Source: Adiantum capillus-veneris
Lineage: Eukaryota > Streptophyta > Polypodiopsida > Polypodiales > Pteridaceae
NCBI GenBank assembly: GCA_014529385.2
Contig: CM043953.1
Span: 86,822,342 to 86,886,341, forward strand
Length of the DNA stretch: 64,000 nt
Direction of reading: 5' to 3'
A program made the position numbers and the translations under genes. The first letter of the stretch is position 1; every line of letters starts with the position of its first letter. This document shows, one piece after another, positions 22,023 to 33,985 of the stretch. The notes beneath the pieces were generated by a model. It saw only the letters and a program-made list of their open reading frames with translations. It was not told where the DNA came from and ran no database searches.

Positions 22023-22111
22023 ATCCAAGGACTCTTGCTATGCTCATTCTAGGAATCTATTCTTAATGAAATGCTTTCTAGACACAAGTTACTAGACCAT
22101 TAAATGTTACA
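22023..22111 (+). repeat. 3' LTR of the chromovirus-like element, last part
   Basis: Matches 13085-13192 (ctcttgctatgctc, ggaatctat, cacaagttacta, ccattaaatgttaca), with a small deletion. Ends in CA. Confidence 0.85.
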
Positions 22112-23185
22112 AATACAAAAATTACAATTGGTAAATCAAGGTCCATACTTTAACATCTGCAAGCAAGAGACATTGCTTATCAGAGTACTCTACTAAATAA
22201 TCCACTCAGAGACTTATCAGTCAAAGCAGATATTATTTCCACAGTGGCAAATTTCAACAAGAACATCAAAACCTTGGAAAAAAAGAAACTCAATTACTGA
22301 GAAGATCTTGCAACTTGCATAAGGATGTGCAACGAATAGGAAGGTGAGAGTGTTTGGCCAATACAACATGCACCCTCCCACTTGGACACACCTAGTTGAA
22401 GCCACATTTTTTGATGTAATCTGTAGAAACGTTACATGGTTACACATGGTTCAACTTGCATGGCCACCTTGGTGGATATTCTCTAGATCACATTCTCTTT
22501 GAGTTGGTCCATACTTTGTTTGAGCGCTTGGGCACTCTTGGAACACTCACATGGTGGGCGCCCATGGTGGACACATTGGCTGACCAGGATGGGTCTCTTA
22601 CCACCTTGGCCAAAGAAGTAGCATTCACCATCTAGAGTGTGGCTAGCCTATGGACTCCCATTTCAAATCATTCAGGAGCTACAAGACATCACATCTTTAG
22701 TAGCGTGGGCGATGGCGGACCAGTCTACCGTCCAGTGGCTAGGCAATCGATTAGTGGCCTGACTCACCAGTGGATTTACTAGGCCACCACTATCCGATAT
22801 TTTTAGTGTCCAAGGTTTCCTTGGCCATATATTTCTAGTAGCAACATATATGTGATTGTCATGCGATGGCCTTTGCTTGTGGATATATACACCATTATGG
22901 ATAGCAGAGTCTAGCTACAATCTTTAGGGTCTAGTTAGTGTTCTTTCAGTTTTACCGTTGCCTTACCTACCTTTAGAGCACTTGCCTTGCACTCTAGGGA
23001 TTTAGCCTTTGGGTACTTCACCTTGGTTGTCTGCAGTCAGGCATGTGAATCTTATAGTCATGTCATCTAGTCACATTGTGGTTTCCAATAGTTTTGTACC
23101 CACTGCTCTCTCTCTCTCTCTCTCTCTCTCTTTGTTGTGCACAGGGATACGTGGTTCTCTATCATCATTTCTCTCATTTTCATCA

Positions 23186-23219
<34 letters not shown>

Positions 23220-24376
23220 GAGATCCCTAACCCCGAGAAGATTGGGGCAACTTGATAGATGGTTTTCCTTTATTCTTCTTTTCCATTGATGACACCCTTC
23301 TCCGTTTACACAAAGTAGAGATGCGAGCAACAAAAGAGAGAAAGTCATCTATCCATCATGTTCGTGGTTATAAGGGTCATATACCACAAAGCAGGTCAAT
23401 AAATCAAGGATTCTAATGAAAGCTACTTCCCAACATAAAGATGAAATCCCATTGACATATTTATAATCCATAAACAAGGGCTTTTTCTCCACGTTTAAGA
23501 GGCATGGTTGCCATACATAAACCACAAATATGATATGAGAGGTAGCCTCAACTAACTAGAAATCTTGTGAAAAGGACCCCACTAATCGGGTCCATAGATT
23601 CCACGGGCACGTATATTTGGGACTTTTCAACTCTTGGCACATTGAGTTTCTAATTTTGCTTCTCTTAATAAGAGGGAGTGAGAGTTTCTTGACTAATTGA
23701 GACCACCCATCCTTGAATAGCAACCTGAGACATCCCCCACTTTCCACCCCACAATCACACTTTTTTGCTTGTTTTCTAAATACGAGTACATTGTTTTACA
23801 TATACAACCAGTGTTCTTTTCTTAATCCCATGCATAGGTTCTTTTATCCAGTCCTTCAAATATCACAAAAATAATTCTTTCTCAAACATGGTCTATAATT
23901 CAACAAAAATGAATCTTTCAATTATTCTTAAGAGGTTGCCGCTACCCCGAACTTTCTCTAACCAATAGAGCTTTTGCAAAGGATTTACTTATTCACTAAT
24001 AGAAAAATGCGTATAGTTTTCTAGTTGCTAACCGCAAGGCATCTTTCTAACTGCAACAGACAAAAAGAGAGCTGACAACCTCAACTTATTCTCCGCTAAC
24101 CGTGGAATCACCTCACAAACCACAAATTTCATTCGCAAACATGATATTCTTTTTGCAATTGTTTTCTTTAAGTAATTTCTCAAACATGATTAACTAACTT
24201 CTAATATCAAACAAAGATAGCTTATCAAACAATAACCATAAATTAAACAATTCTTTCTCTACTCTATGAAATCATATGCTTGTTTATTGTGATATAATCG
24301 TGTTTCTTGGACAGTTTAAGGGAATTCCTAGGCTTGACTCACCACTCATCATGTATAACAATGCAAAATTATAAAA
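22112..24376. other. Intergenic stretch, no gene recognised
   Basis: Two short TC runs (about 23104-23131 and 23187-23217) account for the longest apparent frames. The stretch 22450-22960 has a coding-like feel but is interrupted by stops and matches no family I know. Bases 24059-24113 are an inverted copy of a repeat also present at 58885-58941. Confidence 0.45.
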
Positions 24377-24565
24377 TCACCTCATCAAATTAGCAACATG
24401 TTCAACTACCTCTCGTGGTTGAAATTGGACGGCTTTGACTTCTTTCGCAGCAGATACCTCCGCTTGAGCTATGTTTGGAGTAGTTGATGCCTTCTTTTGC
24501 AACTTTCTTGGAGGTGGAGTGGCATGAGCATCCTTTGAGATTTGAGTCACTTGCTTCGGGGCCAT
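24377..24565 (-). CDS. Short unrecognised ORF behind a TATA box, possibly a first exon
   Basis: A 62-codon frame starts MAPKQVTQISKDAHATPPPR and ends in VVEHVANLMR. I do not recognise the protein. It is basic and Ala/Pro/Lys-rich. Support for it being real is the context: a TATATAAA box lies about 200 bases upstream (24763-24770, minus), and the stop codon overlaps gatgaggtgatt, which could be a splice donor (gag|gtgatt). It could equally be the start of a decayed element gag. Position just left of gypsy remnants makes that second reading plausible. Confidence 0.3.
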   Translation of the reverse strand: MAPKQVTQISKDAHATPPPRKLQKKASTTPNIAQAEVSAAKEVKAVQFQPREVVEHVANLMR

Positions 24566-24762
24566 CGTATGGAAAAAGAGAAGGGAAAAAAGTGAAAAAG
24601 AGAACTAAAGAATTTGAGGGGGGACAACACGCCGACGATAGAGAAGAAGTTGGAAATGGAGATGGATTGAGGGTAAAAGGTTGAGCGAGAGAAGGTAACT
24701 CCAATGTCAAGGAAGTTTTCGCTTCCAAGAGTGTGTGTGCTCAAAGGGAAGGGAGAGGGGTC

Positions 24763-24770
24763 TTTATATA
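24763..24770 (-). promoter_or_regulatory. TATA box (TATATAAA) on the minus strand
   Basis: The minus strand reads gagcctatataaagacccctctccc, a typical plant core promoter with a pyrimidine-rich start region. It points towards the ORF at 24565. Confidence 0.4.
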
Positions 24771-25039
24771 GGCTCTCAAGGCCAAAATCACAAGCCAAGA
24801 GAAAAGCAAAGAGAGATAAGTTTGCACACGTTTGCGGTAATTTTTTTTATATAATGTTTTTTTTTGGTGGACAAAGATTTCAAGTCTCTAATTTTAGAAG
24901 AACCTTGGCTTCCAGGAAAAGAAGCTCTAAACTTGACTCTTCCTCTCTCTTTTCTAGAAATACTCTTTTTTTTCCTAAAAGTACTTCTCCTACTCCTTCT
25001 CTTATAAAATTACTCCTCCTTTCCTAAAATTACTCCTTC

Positions 25040-25229
25040 TTTCTTAAGGATCAACTCTTATCTTTAGATATAGTCTTGAGACTTAGGTTTCCCATATCAA
25101 CCTATAGTTCCAGAGTCCAATTTTCAATCCGATCGCTCCATTAGAATGCTCTTTGACTTTATAAAATGAGAACCTTAGACATTTTTGCAAAGTAAATGAA
25201 ATTGTTTTTATTGAAAAATGCTAGGTACA
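25040..25229 (-). repeat. Probable 3' LTR fragment of the older minus-strand gypsy element
   Basis: On the minus strand an LTR-like start TGTACCTAGCATTTTTC follows a purine-rich tract (gttggggagattgtaa, 25230-25245). No second LTR copy is present in the window, so the far boundary is a guess. Confidence 0.4.
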
Positions 25230-25245
25230 TTACAATCTCCCCAAC

Positions 25246-25874
25246 TTAGGGATTTGAGATGTCCTCATCTCGAGAAAAAGTGAGGGTAGTCCTGCTTTAG
25301 GGAATTTTCATCTTCCCATGTTGCATCCTCTTCAAGATAGTCCTACCACTGAAGGAGGTGTTCTCTGAGAACTCTATTTCAAAGAATCTTCTCTCGAGAC
25401 TCCAAAATTCTAGAAGGTTGAAGCTCCAAGATGTTTGAGTAGGCATGACAATCTGTTCATCGTTAAGGAGCTGATCATACTAGGAATATAGGGTTTTAAT
25501 AAGCTTACATGAAATACATTGTGGACTTTCATGTGAGCTGTCAACTTCAACTTGTAAGCTTGGGTTCCTATACACTTGATCACTTTGTACAGACCACAAT
25601 AACGGGGGCTAAAATTTTTGTACTTTCCAAGTGATAAGGTATTTCTCTTTTAGATGAATCCGAAGAAAAACCTTGTCACCTTCTTTGAATCTTCTTTCGG
25701 ATCTCTTACTATCCGCATTTCCGCTTTTGAAGATCTGCACTGATTGAATAAACTGTCGAATGTCTTTTGTTTGATACTTTGAACATCTTTTTAGACGCTT
25801 CAACTCTGATGGTAGGGCCAGAAAGTTGAGTGGGGAGACAAATTATTCACCATAGAAGGCACAAAATGGGGTCA
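25246..25874 (-). pseudogene. int: Gypsy integrase C-terminus with chromodomain (decayed)
   Basis: The minus strand encodes RRFKEGDKVFLRIH, then KVHNVFHVSLLKPY, the usual C-terminal part of chromovirus integrase. This is followed by a chromodomain-like REHLLQW and EEDATWEDE with stops and frame changes. The pol tail runs to the polypurine tract at 25245. At 25874 the frame is cut by an LTR element and continues at 34886, where AYNSSHHQSIGMT leads into PFCAFYGE on this side. Confidence 0.8.
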
Positions 25875-26361
25875 TGCTACAAGCGGAGGCACGGAGTCCC
25901 TGCAAAATGCATAAAATAACATGCTACAAACAATAAATCAATAGATCTCCATACTTGCACAATCATGTACATGTAAACACCATAGTAAATCTGACATGAG
26001 AGAGGCAGAGAGCAAGAAAGTGTAAGTGAGCCCGTGCAGGTGCACCTTCTAGAGTGGAGTGCTACGCCGGCACGATGGAGAGAAGAGAGGAGAGGGGAGA
26101 AGAACAACACGGACACTGGGTGCAATCTCCCCCTGTGCAAGAGTGACCATTTCCCTGTTGCACGTATTTGATTTATAAATTTCTTGAATGGTCAAATTGG
26201 TTACAAACTAGCCGGCCGGTCATAAATGGCCAAAGCTCATAAAAGAGCACTTGAATAATAAAATGTACATAAAACATGATATCCTTTTGCAATAGCCTAG
26301 CTCAGTCAAGTCTTTTCCACCTGTCAACTACAATAAATAGTAAAATATCAATTCCATAACA
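25875..26361 (-). repeat. 3' LTR of the 9-kb element
   Basis: Plus-strand ends TGCTACAAGCGG...TTCCATAACA. Matches 34396-34880. Confidence 0.9.
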
Positions 26362-26375
26362 TACCTCTCCGTTGG
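26362..26375 (-). other. Polypurine tract of the 9-kb element
   Basis: The minus strand reads caacggagaggta directly before the LTR start TGTTATGG. Short but correctly placed. Confidence 0.5.
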
Positions 26376-26818
26376 AAAGCAACTATCCTCATTTGCAAAG
26401 ATAAAAAAAATCTGTAAACCATACTTGTCAAAAATAGTGATTAGTATTCTGTGTCAAAAATAGCACATTGAAAAATGAAAAGTTTATGAAATGAGATAAC
26501 ATTGCTTATGCCTGTTGTCATCCACATACTACCTATTCTAGTGTCCCATACCACTAGAATAAGTAGTATATGTCATACCCTGATGAATGAGGATATCATT
26601 GGTCACACTCATCATTCAATAAGTCAATTTTTGTGAAATGTCAAGTTCACTTTCATAAATACTATCATGACAGGAAATCATCATAAACCAATTCCAAATC
26701 CAATTTAAATTCCACAAGATAAGTGCAAATCCAAATCACCTTCAGTATATACCCCGGTAACAAAATCATACCAGTTACAGTGGTGGACAGTCACTGTAGC
26801 ATGATTTTGTGATCGGTG

Positions 26819-27010
26819 TTGCCTTAACCAGCGAATCTATACCCGATGTGCTGCCTAAATCGGCAATGCACTAATGCTACCTAAATCAGTGATTTTGCAT
26901 ATGATATAAGTTCAAAAAGTGTGAATTTGTAGTCTGTTGTTGTGCTGCCTAAATCGGCGAATCTGCACTAGATGAGCATTGACACACTGCCTAAATCGGC
27001 GAATCTGTGT
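26819..27010. repeat. Dispersed short repeat, consensus about TGCTGCCTAAATCGGCGAATCTG
   Basis: At least five imperfect copies start near 26819, 26850, 26875, 26943 and 26986, with variable spacing. A sixth partial copy (tgctgcctaaatcgg) lies at about 45303 inside another LTR element. The function is unknown. Confidence 0.7.
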
Positions 27011-29553
27011 GCATGTGACCAATGGACCAAGAAAGACATAAAAAGAAAACATTTGCCACCTATTTGACACCAAATTAGAGTATGTCTCACTAACAAGGCA
27101 CTTACAAACTATGGCTCGATATCCGAGAGCACCCTAGCTCAAATGAGGAGCTCCATAGCTACTAAATAATCATGTCAATAAAGATTTCAAACCATGCAAG
27201 TAGTAAGCGGAGAATATAACAATGATCCCATTAAAGAGGACAACTTGAATAAAAGATCCCCAGAAATTTATACTTATGCAGTTTTCAACTATGTATATGT
27301 GTGTATAACAGTTAATAACAACAATTGATCAACGAACATTAATTTATGAAGGAGTCGTACGTAGATTCTAGAGGTTAAAGAGGTTGCTAGCGATTAATAC
27401 AGAGCATGACCCTTATGTACCTTCTTGATTAGTTAAAATGCCAACAATGATGAATATGAACATGGAAATAAAATGCAAATACCTGTGGAACAACAATGCC
27501 AAGGTCATTTAGAGTATTCTCTCAAAGGTAGTTACGTCAAAGAGGTTCAACATAAATGTAAGGTGAGTATGTTAGTTGAAAAACAACTTAGAAATTGATT
27601 CTAAAAAATGTGAGTAGAGTTGTACATATTCTAATTATACTTGACTTAGAGTAGGGTTTGAGCAAATGAAAAAGAACTTTTGTCTATGGTAGAACATCCT
27701 CATGGAATCTCTTATTCATGGGATTAAGATATGAAATGAGTTCGCAAAGACACAATGTACATGAGAAGTTTAAACTTAGAAACTTTACTCTTGTCGAAAG
27801 TCAAATAAAACTACACTTTACTACTGAAATGTACATAATGTATCTTGTGTAGACGTTGGGAAGTCACAAACAACTGCATGCTCAGTGAAAAAAACATCAT
27901 GAAAAGCATGGTATAAAAATCATAATGAAAATGAGAATGGAAAAGGATCAATAAGAGCCTGCCAAAAATGCTACAGAGGCTATCGGAGAGAGTAGAAAAT
28001 TGTTTACTTTCTCACTAGACGTTAATACTGCCCCATGGAAAGTAGGAATCAAATTTTAAAAGTCGCTATGGGCAAAGCATGCCACATTGTTATCTCATAA
28101 AAAATAAAATAAATGGACAAAATATGTAAAAAAAACGACCTATGAGTAATGTACATGGCAGGTTTTGCGGCATGTTAGCCTAGAGTTGGTTATAAATTTA
28201 CTATGTTCGATTGCAAACTATAGTTGATAGGAAGAAAGACCTGTAAGAATGACAACATATGTGAACCAAGAATAATGAATGCTTCAAGGAGAATTGCCAG
28301 TGTGTGTGGGGTCAGGATTGATCATGCTAAGTTTGGGACTCTTAAGAGATCAAAAATGTTAGTAGAATTAGAATAACGCAATTTTGGTGGACTTAAATGC
28401 TAAAAATTACAATAAGGATTGCAAGGGAGTGTTATCACGACACCCCCATGAAAAACTCCCCAAATCACGTGAACCGTGTATGCAAGCAAGGGGCATTAAA
28501 ATCAGCTCAACAAATTTTAATATTTGAGTGTACTTTGCACGCATTGCTGCGATGCCACCTCTAACCATTTGATCATAGTTTCACCATCGATCTTATTATT
28601 AGTATTTTTTTAAAAACAATTGTTTTAAAATTAGAAATAAAATAAATGCTTAACTTGGGTTGCAGACAACGTCCTTTGACCTGCCACGTACCATCCGGTT
28701 GCCGATCATGCGGGCAATTATCATTGCTATTCTATTGGCCAGCCAGTTACGTTGCAGTCAATTTGAATGCAACCAATCATTGATCCAACTATTGCGTGCA
28801 AAATTAGGCTAATGGACAACACTGCAATGCAATAGTCAAGCGGCAAAGGCCGGTGCTCCAGGGTAACATGCACTTTCAAAAGTCAATCCCTGGCTTCATC
28901 AAGAAGCTGCTTCTTTTCCATGGGGGCTGGAGAAGGCAACATGCAGGTACAACACAAGGGGCAAGGATGACGGGCCATATTGAATTGCAGACAGAGTCTC
29001 TATGGCTGATTTCAAAAGGTGGAGCGATTGAATTCACACTCATAGCCTCGGCGACAACCTGGCGAGAAAAGTGATGCGACCGAGACCCCTGCACAGAGGG
29101 CGAGTTTGTAATTCCTTTGCATGACGCCGTGGAGGCTAATCAAGCCGTAGTGATTTGACCACATAGGGGTTTGAAGTGTTCTAGGTGCTGGTGTTGAGAG
29201 AGAATGAGTGGGAGCGCCTCTGTAGGTAGTCCGGGGGAGAGAGACATAGAGAGATGATGATCACACATGCACACATGTACCCATATACACTCGTAGATGC
29301 AGCCTTCATTCTTTTGCCCTGCAGATCTTACAAGAAGTCCTCTCGGCCTTCAAGCCTCGCTCTGCACCTATGGAAGAAACTCTACTGGCCATTTTTCCTG
29401 CTTGCATGACTGCTTTAGCTGTGTCCGAAGCTGGAAGCTCACTTCTTAATGGATATGCATTCTGCAATTGTTCCTTCTTCAAACTTCTGATGGTCTTTGT
29501 AGAGTGGTGTCAACTATGTGCATAATAGATCTTGTCGTCTTTTGCATGGTAGT
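27011..29553. other. Interior of the 9-kb element, no gene recognised
   Basis: AT-rich sequence with frequent stops on both strands. From about 28650 the base composition becomes less AT-rich, which may mark the edge of another inserted piece. No domain was found. Confidence 0.45.

Positions 29554-29611
<58 letters not shown>
29554..29611. repeat. Compound (GT)n(GA)n microsatellite
   Basis: GT repeat at 29554-29576 passing directly into GA repeat to 29611. Confidence 0.97.
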
Positions 29612-29613
<2 letters not shown>

Positions 29614-30249
29614 GGCTACTGTATAGAGATAAAGAGAGAGTAAGAGATGTGGATGGCTGTGGGTTGTTTGGGAGTTGCATGGAGTCCGGACTGGAGATGG
29701 GTGGTGGGTCGAGCATGCGGGCTCCAGTCTACTACGGTGAGCCATGCAGTGGAGTAGTGGCTCGGGACGAAGAGGCCAGTGGGTGTCAAATGGAGGCATG
29801 CAATACCAAACAAGGGAGGGAGAAAAGAGATCTACAATAAGGAGAGTAGGTGATCATCACTTGAGAGCCGTTGCATGGCAGTCTGGGTGAAAGCTGTACT
29901 GCAAAAAAAAGGGGTGACGAGTAGTTGGAGGTTTAGACAGATCTACATGGGCGACGGGGTTGGTGGGTGATAAGGGTTGGGGGGTGTTGACCACACAAGA
30001 TACTGGCTAGTTGGGGTGTACTCTCCCAGATGTGCATGCGCTCAGTGGGTTTCATGACCATCATTAGTCAAGCGTAGTGTGTGTCGATGTCACCGACGCA
30101 TCCAATGGGGTGGCGAAAGAAACCTCCATTTTCCAGGGTGGTGCTAGCGACACCATGGCACAAGGACCTACTGCGGCAAAGGAATGAGCAACACTTTTTT
30201 GAGCTCTATCCTAGCTCCAACAAATGTATTATTATTATGATTTGTCTTT

Positions 30250-30259
30250 TATATATATA

Positions 30260-30333
<74 letters not shown>

Positions 30334-30346
30334 CATATATATATAT
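30250..30346. repeat. (TA)n microsatellite
   Basis: Nearly 100 bp of AT dinucleotide with a few C interruptions. Confidence 0.97.
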
Positions 30347-30359
30347 TTAGAGAGCTTTC

Positions 30360-30952
30360 CCACTACAAGCTCGGGATCCCTTTGAAACTGAGGGGATCTC
30401 TTTGAAACTCAGCCATAATTTGTTGTCCTCAACAAGTTTTATCACACATTTTGTTTTTGTTCTTGGGGTTCTTTGATTCTTCACAGGAAGAAATGAGAAA
30501 TAGATATGTACGTAGGTCTACACAAAGTCGTTCTATTTAGATTTGCACACAATCTCCTTTACCCTATTGTTACGGCATAAGCCGCACATTGCGGTCATGC
30601 GGATGTTCGTACATTGCGGACTAGGAGTTCATGTGGCTTTGGGACAGTTCTTCATGGGATATCATGGGACAAGACGGGATTTTGCACCGTTCCCAATCTG
30701 TGCTGGAGCAGCGGGTGTATTTGGGGGGGGGGGGGGGAACCAGTCTTTGTGTATATCTTTCATGTAATCAATATATCATTCTCATGTAATTATGTGTTCT
30801 GTTAAATATCAATGAAGAAGAGGGTGTTCTATTCCTATATATTGTATTCTATTTTGTCTTCATATACCTTGTTGTTTATATAATGTAAGGCAGTGTGAGG
30901 GTATCCATTCCCCTAGTCCTTATTGCTCCATTGCGGGGCATTAGGCATTACA
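30360..30952 (+). repeat. Probable 5' LTR of a nested + strand gypsy element
   Basis: The end ...ggcattaca at 30952 is followed by tctggcgaccacgatgcac, which looks like a PBS. U3/R-like features precede it (tgtgtatatctttcatgtaatcaatat). The left boundary is not determined and no second copy exists in the window. Confidence 0.45.
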
Positions 30953-30954
30953 TC

Positions 30955-30972
30955 TGGCGACCACGATGCACG
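30955..30972 (+). other. Putative primer-binding site of the nested + strand gypsy element
   Basis: TGGCGACCACGATGCACG, two bases after an LTR-like CA end. Similar in its first six bases to PBSs of Tat-type elements. The tRNA is not assigned. Confidence 0.45.
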
Positions 30973-31425
30973 ATGGGCGACCTGCTATGAACATGCATGC
31001 ACACTAGGTCGTAGGGTCCTCCTGACCCTGTTGTTCCAGTTGTGGGGAGATGACAAAGGCTAGGTGGTTTGGATGAATTCATTTTTTCTACATCATAGAC
31101 TGAGGAACATGTGCCTCTGTTGCCAAGCCTGGTGTGTGGTCGGCGTATTCGGCATGCACGGTGTACTCCGCCTAGTCAGACATGTCCTCGTGCCGTGCGC
31201 TCTCCCTCACCCACTCATGTTGCTCCACCACCAACTCCGATAAGCAGTACCGGGGTTTCACCGCCATCGTCCCCTCCTCCTATTGTTCGATAGCTTTTTC
31301 CAGGAGGGGGTACAATTGGGCAAGGGACTATGGCGCAGCCAGTGGCGGGTGGTCAAATTAAGTATAGTCGCTTTTGAGGTCTTTCAAAGGAAGACCCTCA
31401 TGCAGATTTGTGACAATTTAATAAA

Positions 31426-32470
31426 GTGTATGGATTAAATCATTCTGGTGCTGTGGTTCCTCTCCATCAACAATCGGTGTTTGAATCCACACTTTTAGGG
31501 AAAGATGCAAAATGGTTGTCAGAGTATCCTCATGATCACTGTCAAGGTATGTCAAAGGGTCCAGAGTGTTCTTGTGTTGATTTAGAATGGAAAAGATGGT
31601 TCCTCAACATTTGGAAAATCTTCGGACGTTACATCAAAAGTCGTTACTAGTGGAGGATTTTGCTGCAAAGTTCCGGATGCTTTTGCAGCGGGTACCTCAG
31701 GCACAATGGCTAGCCGAGGTGTTAAATGATTATTTTCTACGAGGACTCAATAAGGATCTCAAAACTACTATGGAAACAGTGGATAAGGTAACCACTCCAC
31801 TGGATAATGTTATTGCAAGGGATTTTGTAGCAGGAGAGGTTTTAGAGGATACAGAATCACCAAGGAAATCAAAGAGAAAGAATTGTAAAAAATCTCATCG
31901 TAAATATCAGGGAAGTGCAGTGATAGTTCGGAGTCGGAGAGTGCAGAATGAGAATCCTCACATTCAGGCAGTAGTGGTTCGGTGAAAGAATCGGAGGAAG
32001 CACCTCAAAAAAAATCCGAGTGTCAAGGGAAAGGTGTTCCATCCGGACCGACGGAATTTTTTGTGGTGGTTAAAAGTCCGAAGGAGGTGTGGTGTACTCA
32101 GTGCCGTAATCCAAGACATGCCGCTCGAGAGCGTGCAATGAATCAGAAATGGTGTGCAATTTGCACATCTAGTACCCATAATACAGTGGAATGTTATTAC
32201 AATGGTCGTGGCCATAGGAGTCAGGATTCTTCTAAATGGCAGTCACAACAGTCAGGGAATGGACAAGAGCCTACGGTGGTTCTGAACCACGTTCATGCAT
32301 CGAAGGCGCCTTTTCAAGGACAAGCCAATGGGACGAGGTTAAGGAGTGGGTTGCGGTCGCGGTCGCGGTCGATGAAGAGGTGGCCAAGATCCTAATCGAA
32401 CCAAGACCTACCTATACTGTTTGGGAGATGGGCATTGGCAGTCCAAGTGTCAGAGGCTATGGGGTATGAT
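31426..32470 (+). pseudogene. gag: Gypsy gag remnant (nested + strand element)
   Basis: Several frames carry pieces: FAAKFRMLLQRVPQ and LNDYFLRGLNKDLKTTME (31650-31770) have the look of the gag capsid end. Two zinc knuckles follow at 32095-32200 (CTQCRNPRHAARE, whose last cysteine is replaced, and CAICTSSTHNTVEC). Frames change at least twice (31985 and about 32395). It would have formed the particle shell and bound RNA. Confidence 0.7.
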
Positions 32471-32814
32471 CGGAAGAAATAGGAACAAGCTGTTGGAAAG
32501 CGGCCGAGTGTGCTATGGTTTAGATTGAGGGGCTGGACGAATCAGACCCGGTTGTTTTGCTGATTACCCGTTCTAGAAAAAATGTGGTACCAACAACTGA
32601 TGTTAAGCTCTTGGATTGGGCAACTCAAGAAAATTTACATAAAAAGACTATAACCTAGATGCCACATTCAGTACCACCATTGCAATCATCAGGACCATCG
32701 GCCTCCTCTCTGGAAAAGAAAGAGGGGAAAGACCAAAACAAGACAAATACCATGGAAGAGGATAATTGGAATTATGTTTGGAAAAAGGTTCAAGAATCAC
32801 CATTACAAGTATGA

Positions 32815-33440
32815 TTGGAATCGTTATTGAAATTGGTTCCAAATTTTCATAACACTTTCCTGAGTCAGAAGTTCAAAGCAATGAATGAGATGGAAGTTGA
32901 TATTGCAATAGCTGAGGGTGAGCGGGATGATTCATTCCCGTTGTCGACAACTAGGATTATGAATACACGCATTTCAAAGCTTTCAATAAGATATCATGGC
33001 ACATATATCAACAAAGTACTATTAGATGGAGGTGGGGGAGTGAATATTATTACTCAAGCAGCTTGTGAGCGCTTTGGTCTTAGTGATTGGGAACCTGCAC
33101 CCTTTGTAGTTTGCATGGCAAATCAGAGAAGAGTACAACCAGTAGGACTACTTCGAGGCATTGTGCTGGATGTGGCTGGGTTGTCTTTTGTTGTCTCGTT
33201 AGTAGTCTTAAATATTCAGATCACAGTCAGGATTATCATATTGTTTTGGGGAGACCATGGTTACGTAAAGCCACGGTAAATCATAATTGGGAGGCAAATA
33301 TGCTGACAGTTAAAAAAGGGTCGCAGGAAAGTTCATGTGATGTTAGGAACATGCAAACAAACGGTTTACGCATCATGGCCTGTGATAGCGCAGACAGTGA
33401 ATATGGTGGAAGGATTAGAAGAGAATGAAGAGGAGCAATT
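32815..33440 (+). pseudogene. pro: Gypsy aspartic protease remnant
   Basis: VLLDGGGGVNIITQAACERFGL-type motif at about 33019-33084 (DGG variant). A frame change occurs near 33200-33235. The partner motif VLGRPWL, followed by VNHNWEANMLTV, lies in the other frame at about 33240-33310. The layout matches the protease of the 43866-52876 element (ILDGGAGVSIV ... ILGRPFM ... VHDWSKNHVF), so the two belong to related lineages. Confidence 0.78.
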
Positions 33441-33488
33441 CTGAAGGCTAGCCCGGATTTAGTTTCTCTCTATCTTGCAGATATTTCT

Positions 33489-33985
33489 ATGATTTCGGAA
33501 GGGAAATCTTTAGGGGACCCAGGAATAGCAGAGCCAGGGGGGCAACAAAAAATCTTGCCTATTCCCGAACCATTGAAGAAAATTATTAGGCAAGAACGTG
33601 AGTTTGAAGCACAAATGAGTAAAGTAACAAGGGTAAAGAAAGATGAACTAGAGACGCTCTTTCTAGGAGCTCAAGCAGAGTCTCAACCCATTCATATTAA
33701 TAAACATCTTGAGGCAAGTTTTTGAGGAGACTTGATTAATTTGTTAACAGAATTCAAGGATGTTTTTGCATGGGAGTATGCGGATATGAAAGGATTGGAT
33801 CCAAAGTTTTATCAGTATACGACTCATTTAAAACCAGATGCAGTGCCGGTGAAGCAGCATTCATATAGAATGAATCCGAATGTGGCAAAGTAAGTCAAGG
33901 TGGAAATTGATTGCCTGTTGATTGCAGGTGGGTTTTATGACCCCTATTGACAATCCCGAATGGATTTCTCCTTTACACCTATGAC
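33489..33985 (+). pseudogene. pol: Start of gypsy reverse transcriptase, truncated
   Basis: EFKDVFAWEYADMKGLDP (about 33753-33807) and the following HLKPDAVPVKQHSYRMNP are the typical RT N-terminus. Stops lie at 33723-33725, 33891-33893 and 33946-33948. Similarity ends at about 33980, just after PEWISPL. The rest of RT, RNase H, integrase and the 3' LTR are absent. Confidence 0.78.

Larger units (their letters stand above)
12765..22111 (+). mobile_element. Deleted chromovirus-like gypsy element, interrupted twice
   Basis: Sequence 12765-13083 matches 16129-16445, and 13085-13192 matches 22023-22111, which shows one LTR pair with insertions. The 5' LTR is broken on its left by the Tat element. 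The 3' LTR is broken by the TIR element 16451-22022. Only about 1.7 kb of internal sequence remains (13193-14903). It holds PBS, an integrase fragment and a polypurine tract. Gag, protease, RT and RNase H are missing. Confidence 0.85.

Noticed and set aside
26819-27010. CRISPR-like repeat-spacer pattern of the cctaaatcgg motif
   Set aside because: Repeats are imperfect, spacing is irregular and the genome is a plant.
30543-30805. Host protein-coding exon on the + strand
   Set aside because: The stretch leads directly into an LTR-like end and PBS, so it is more likely LTR sequence; the Gly run is from a poly-G tract.
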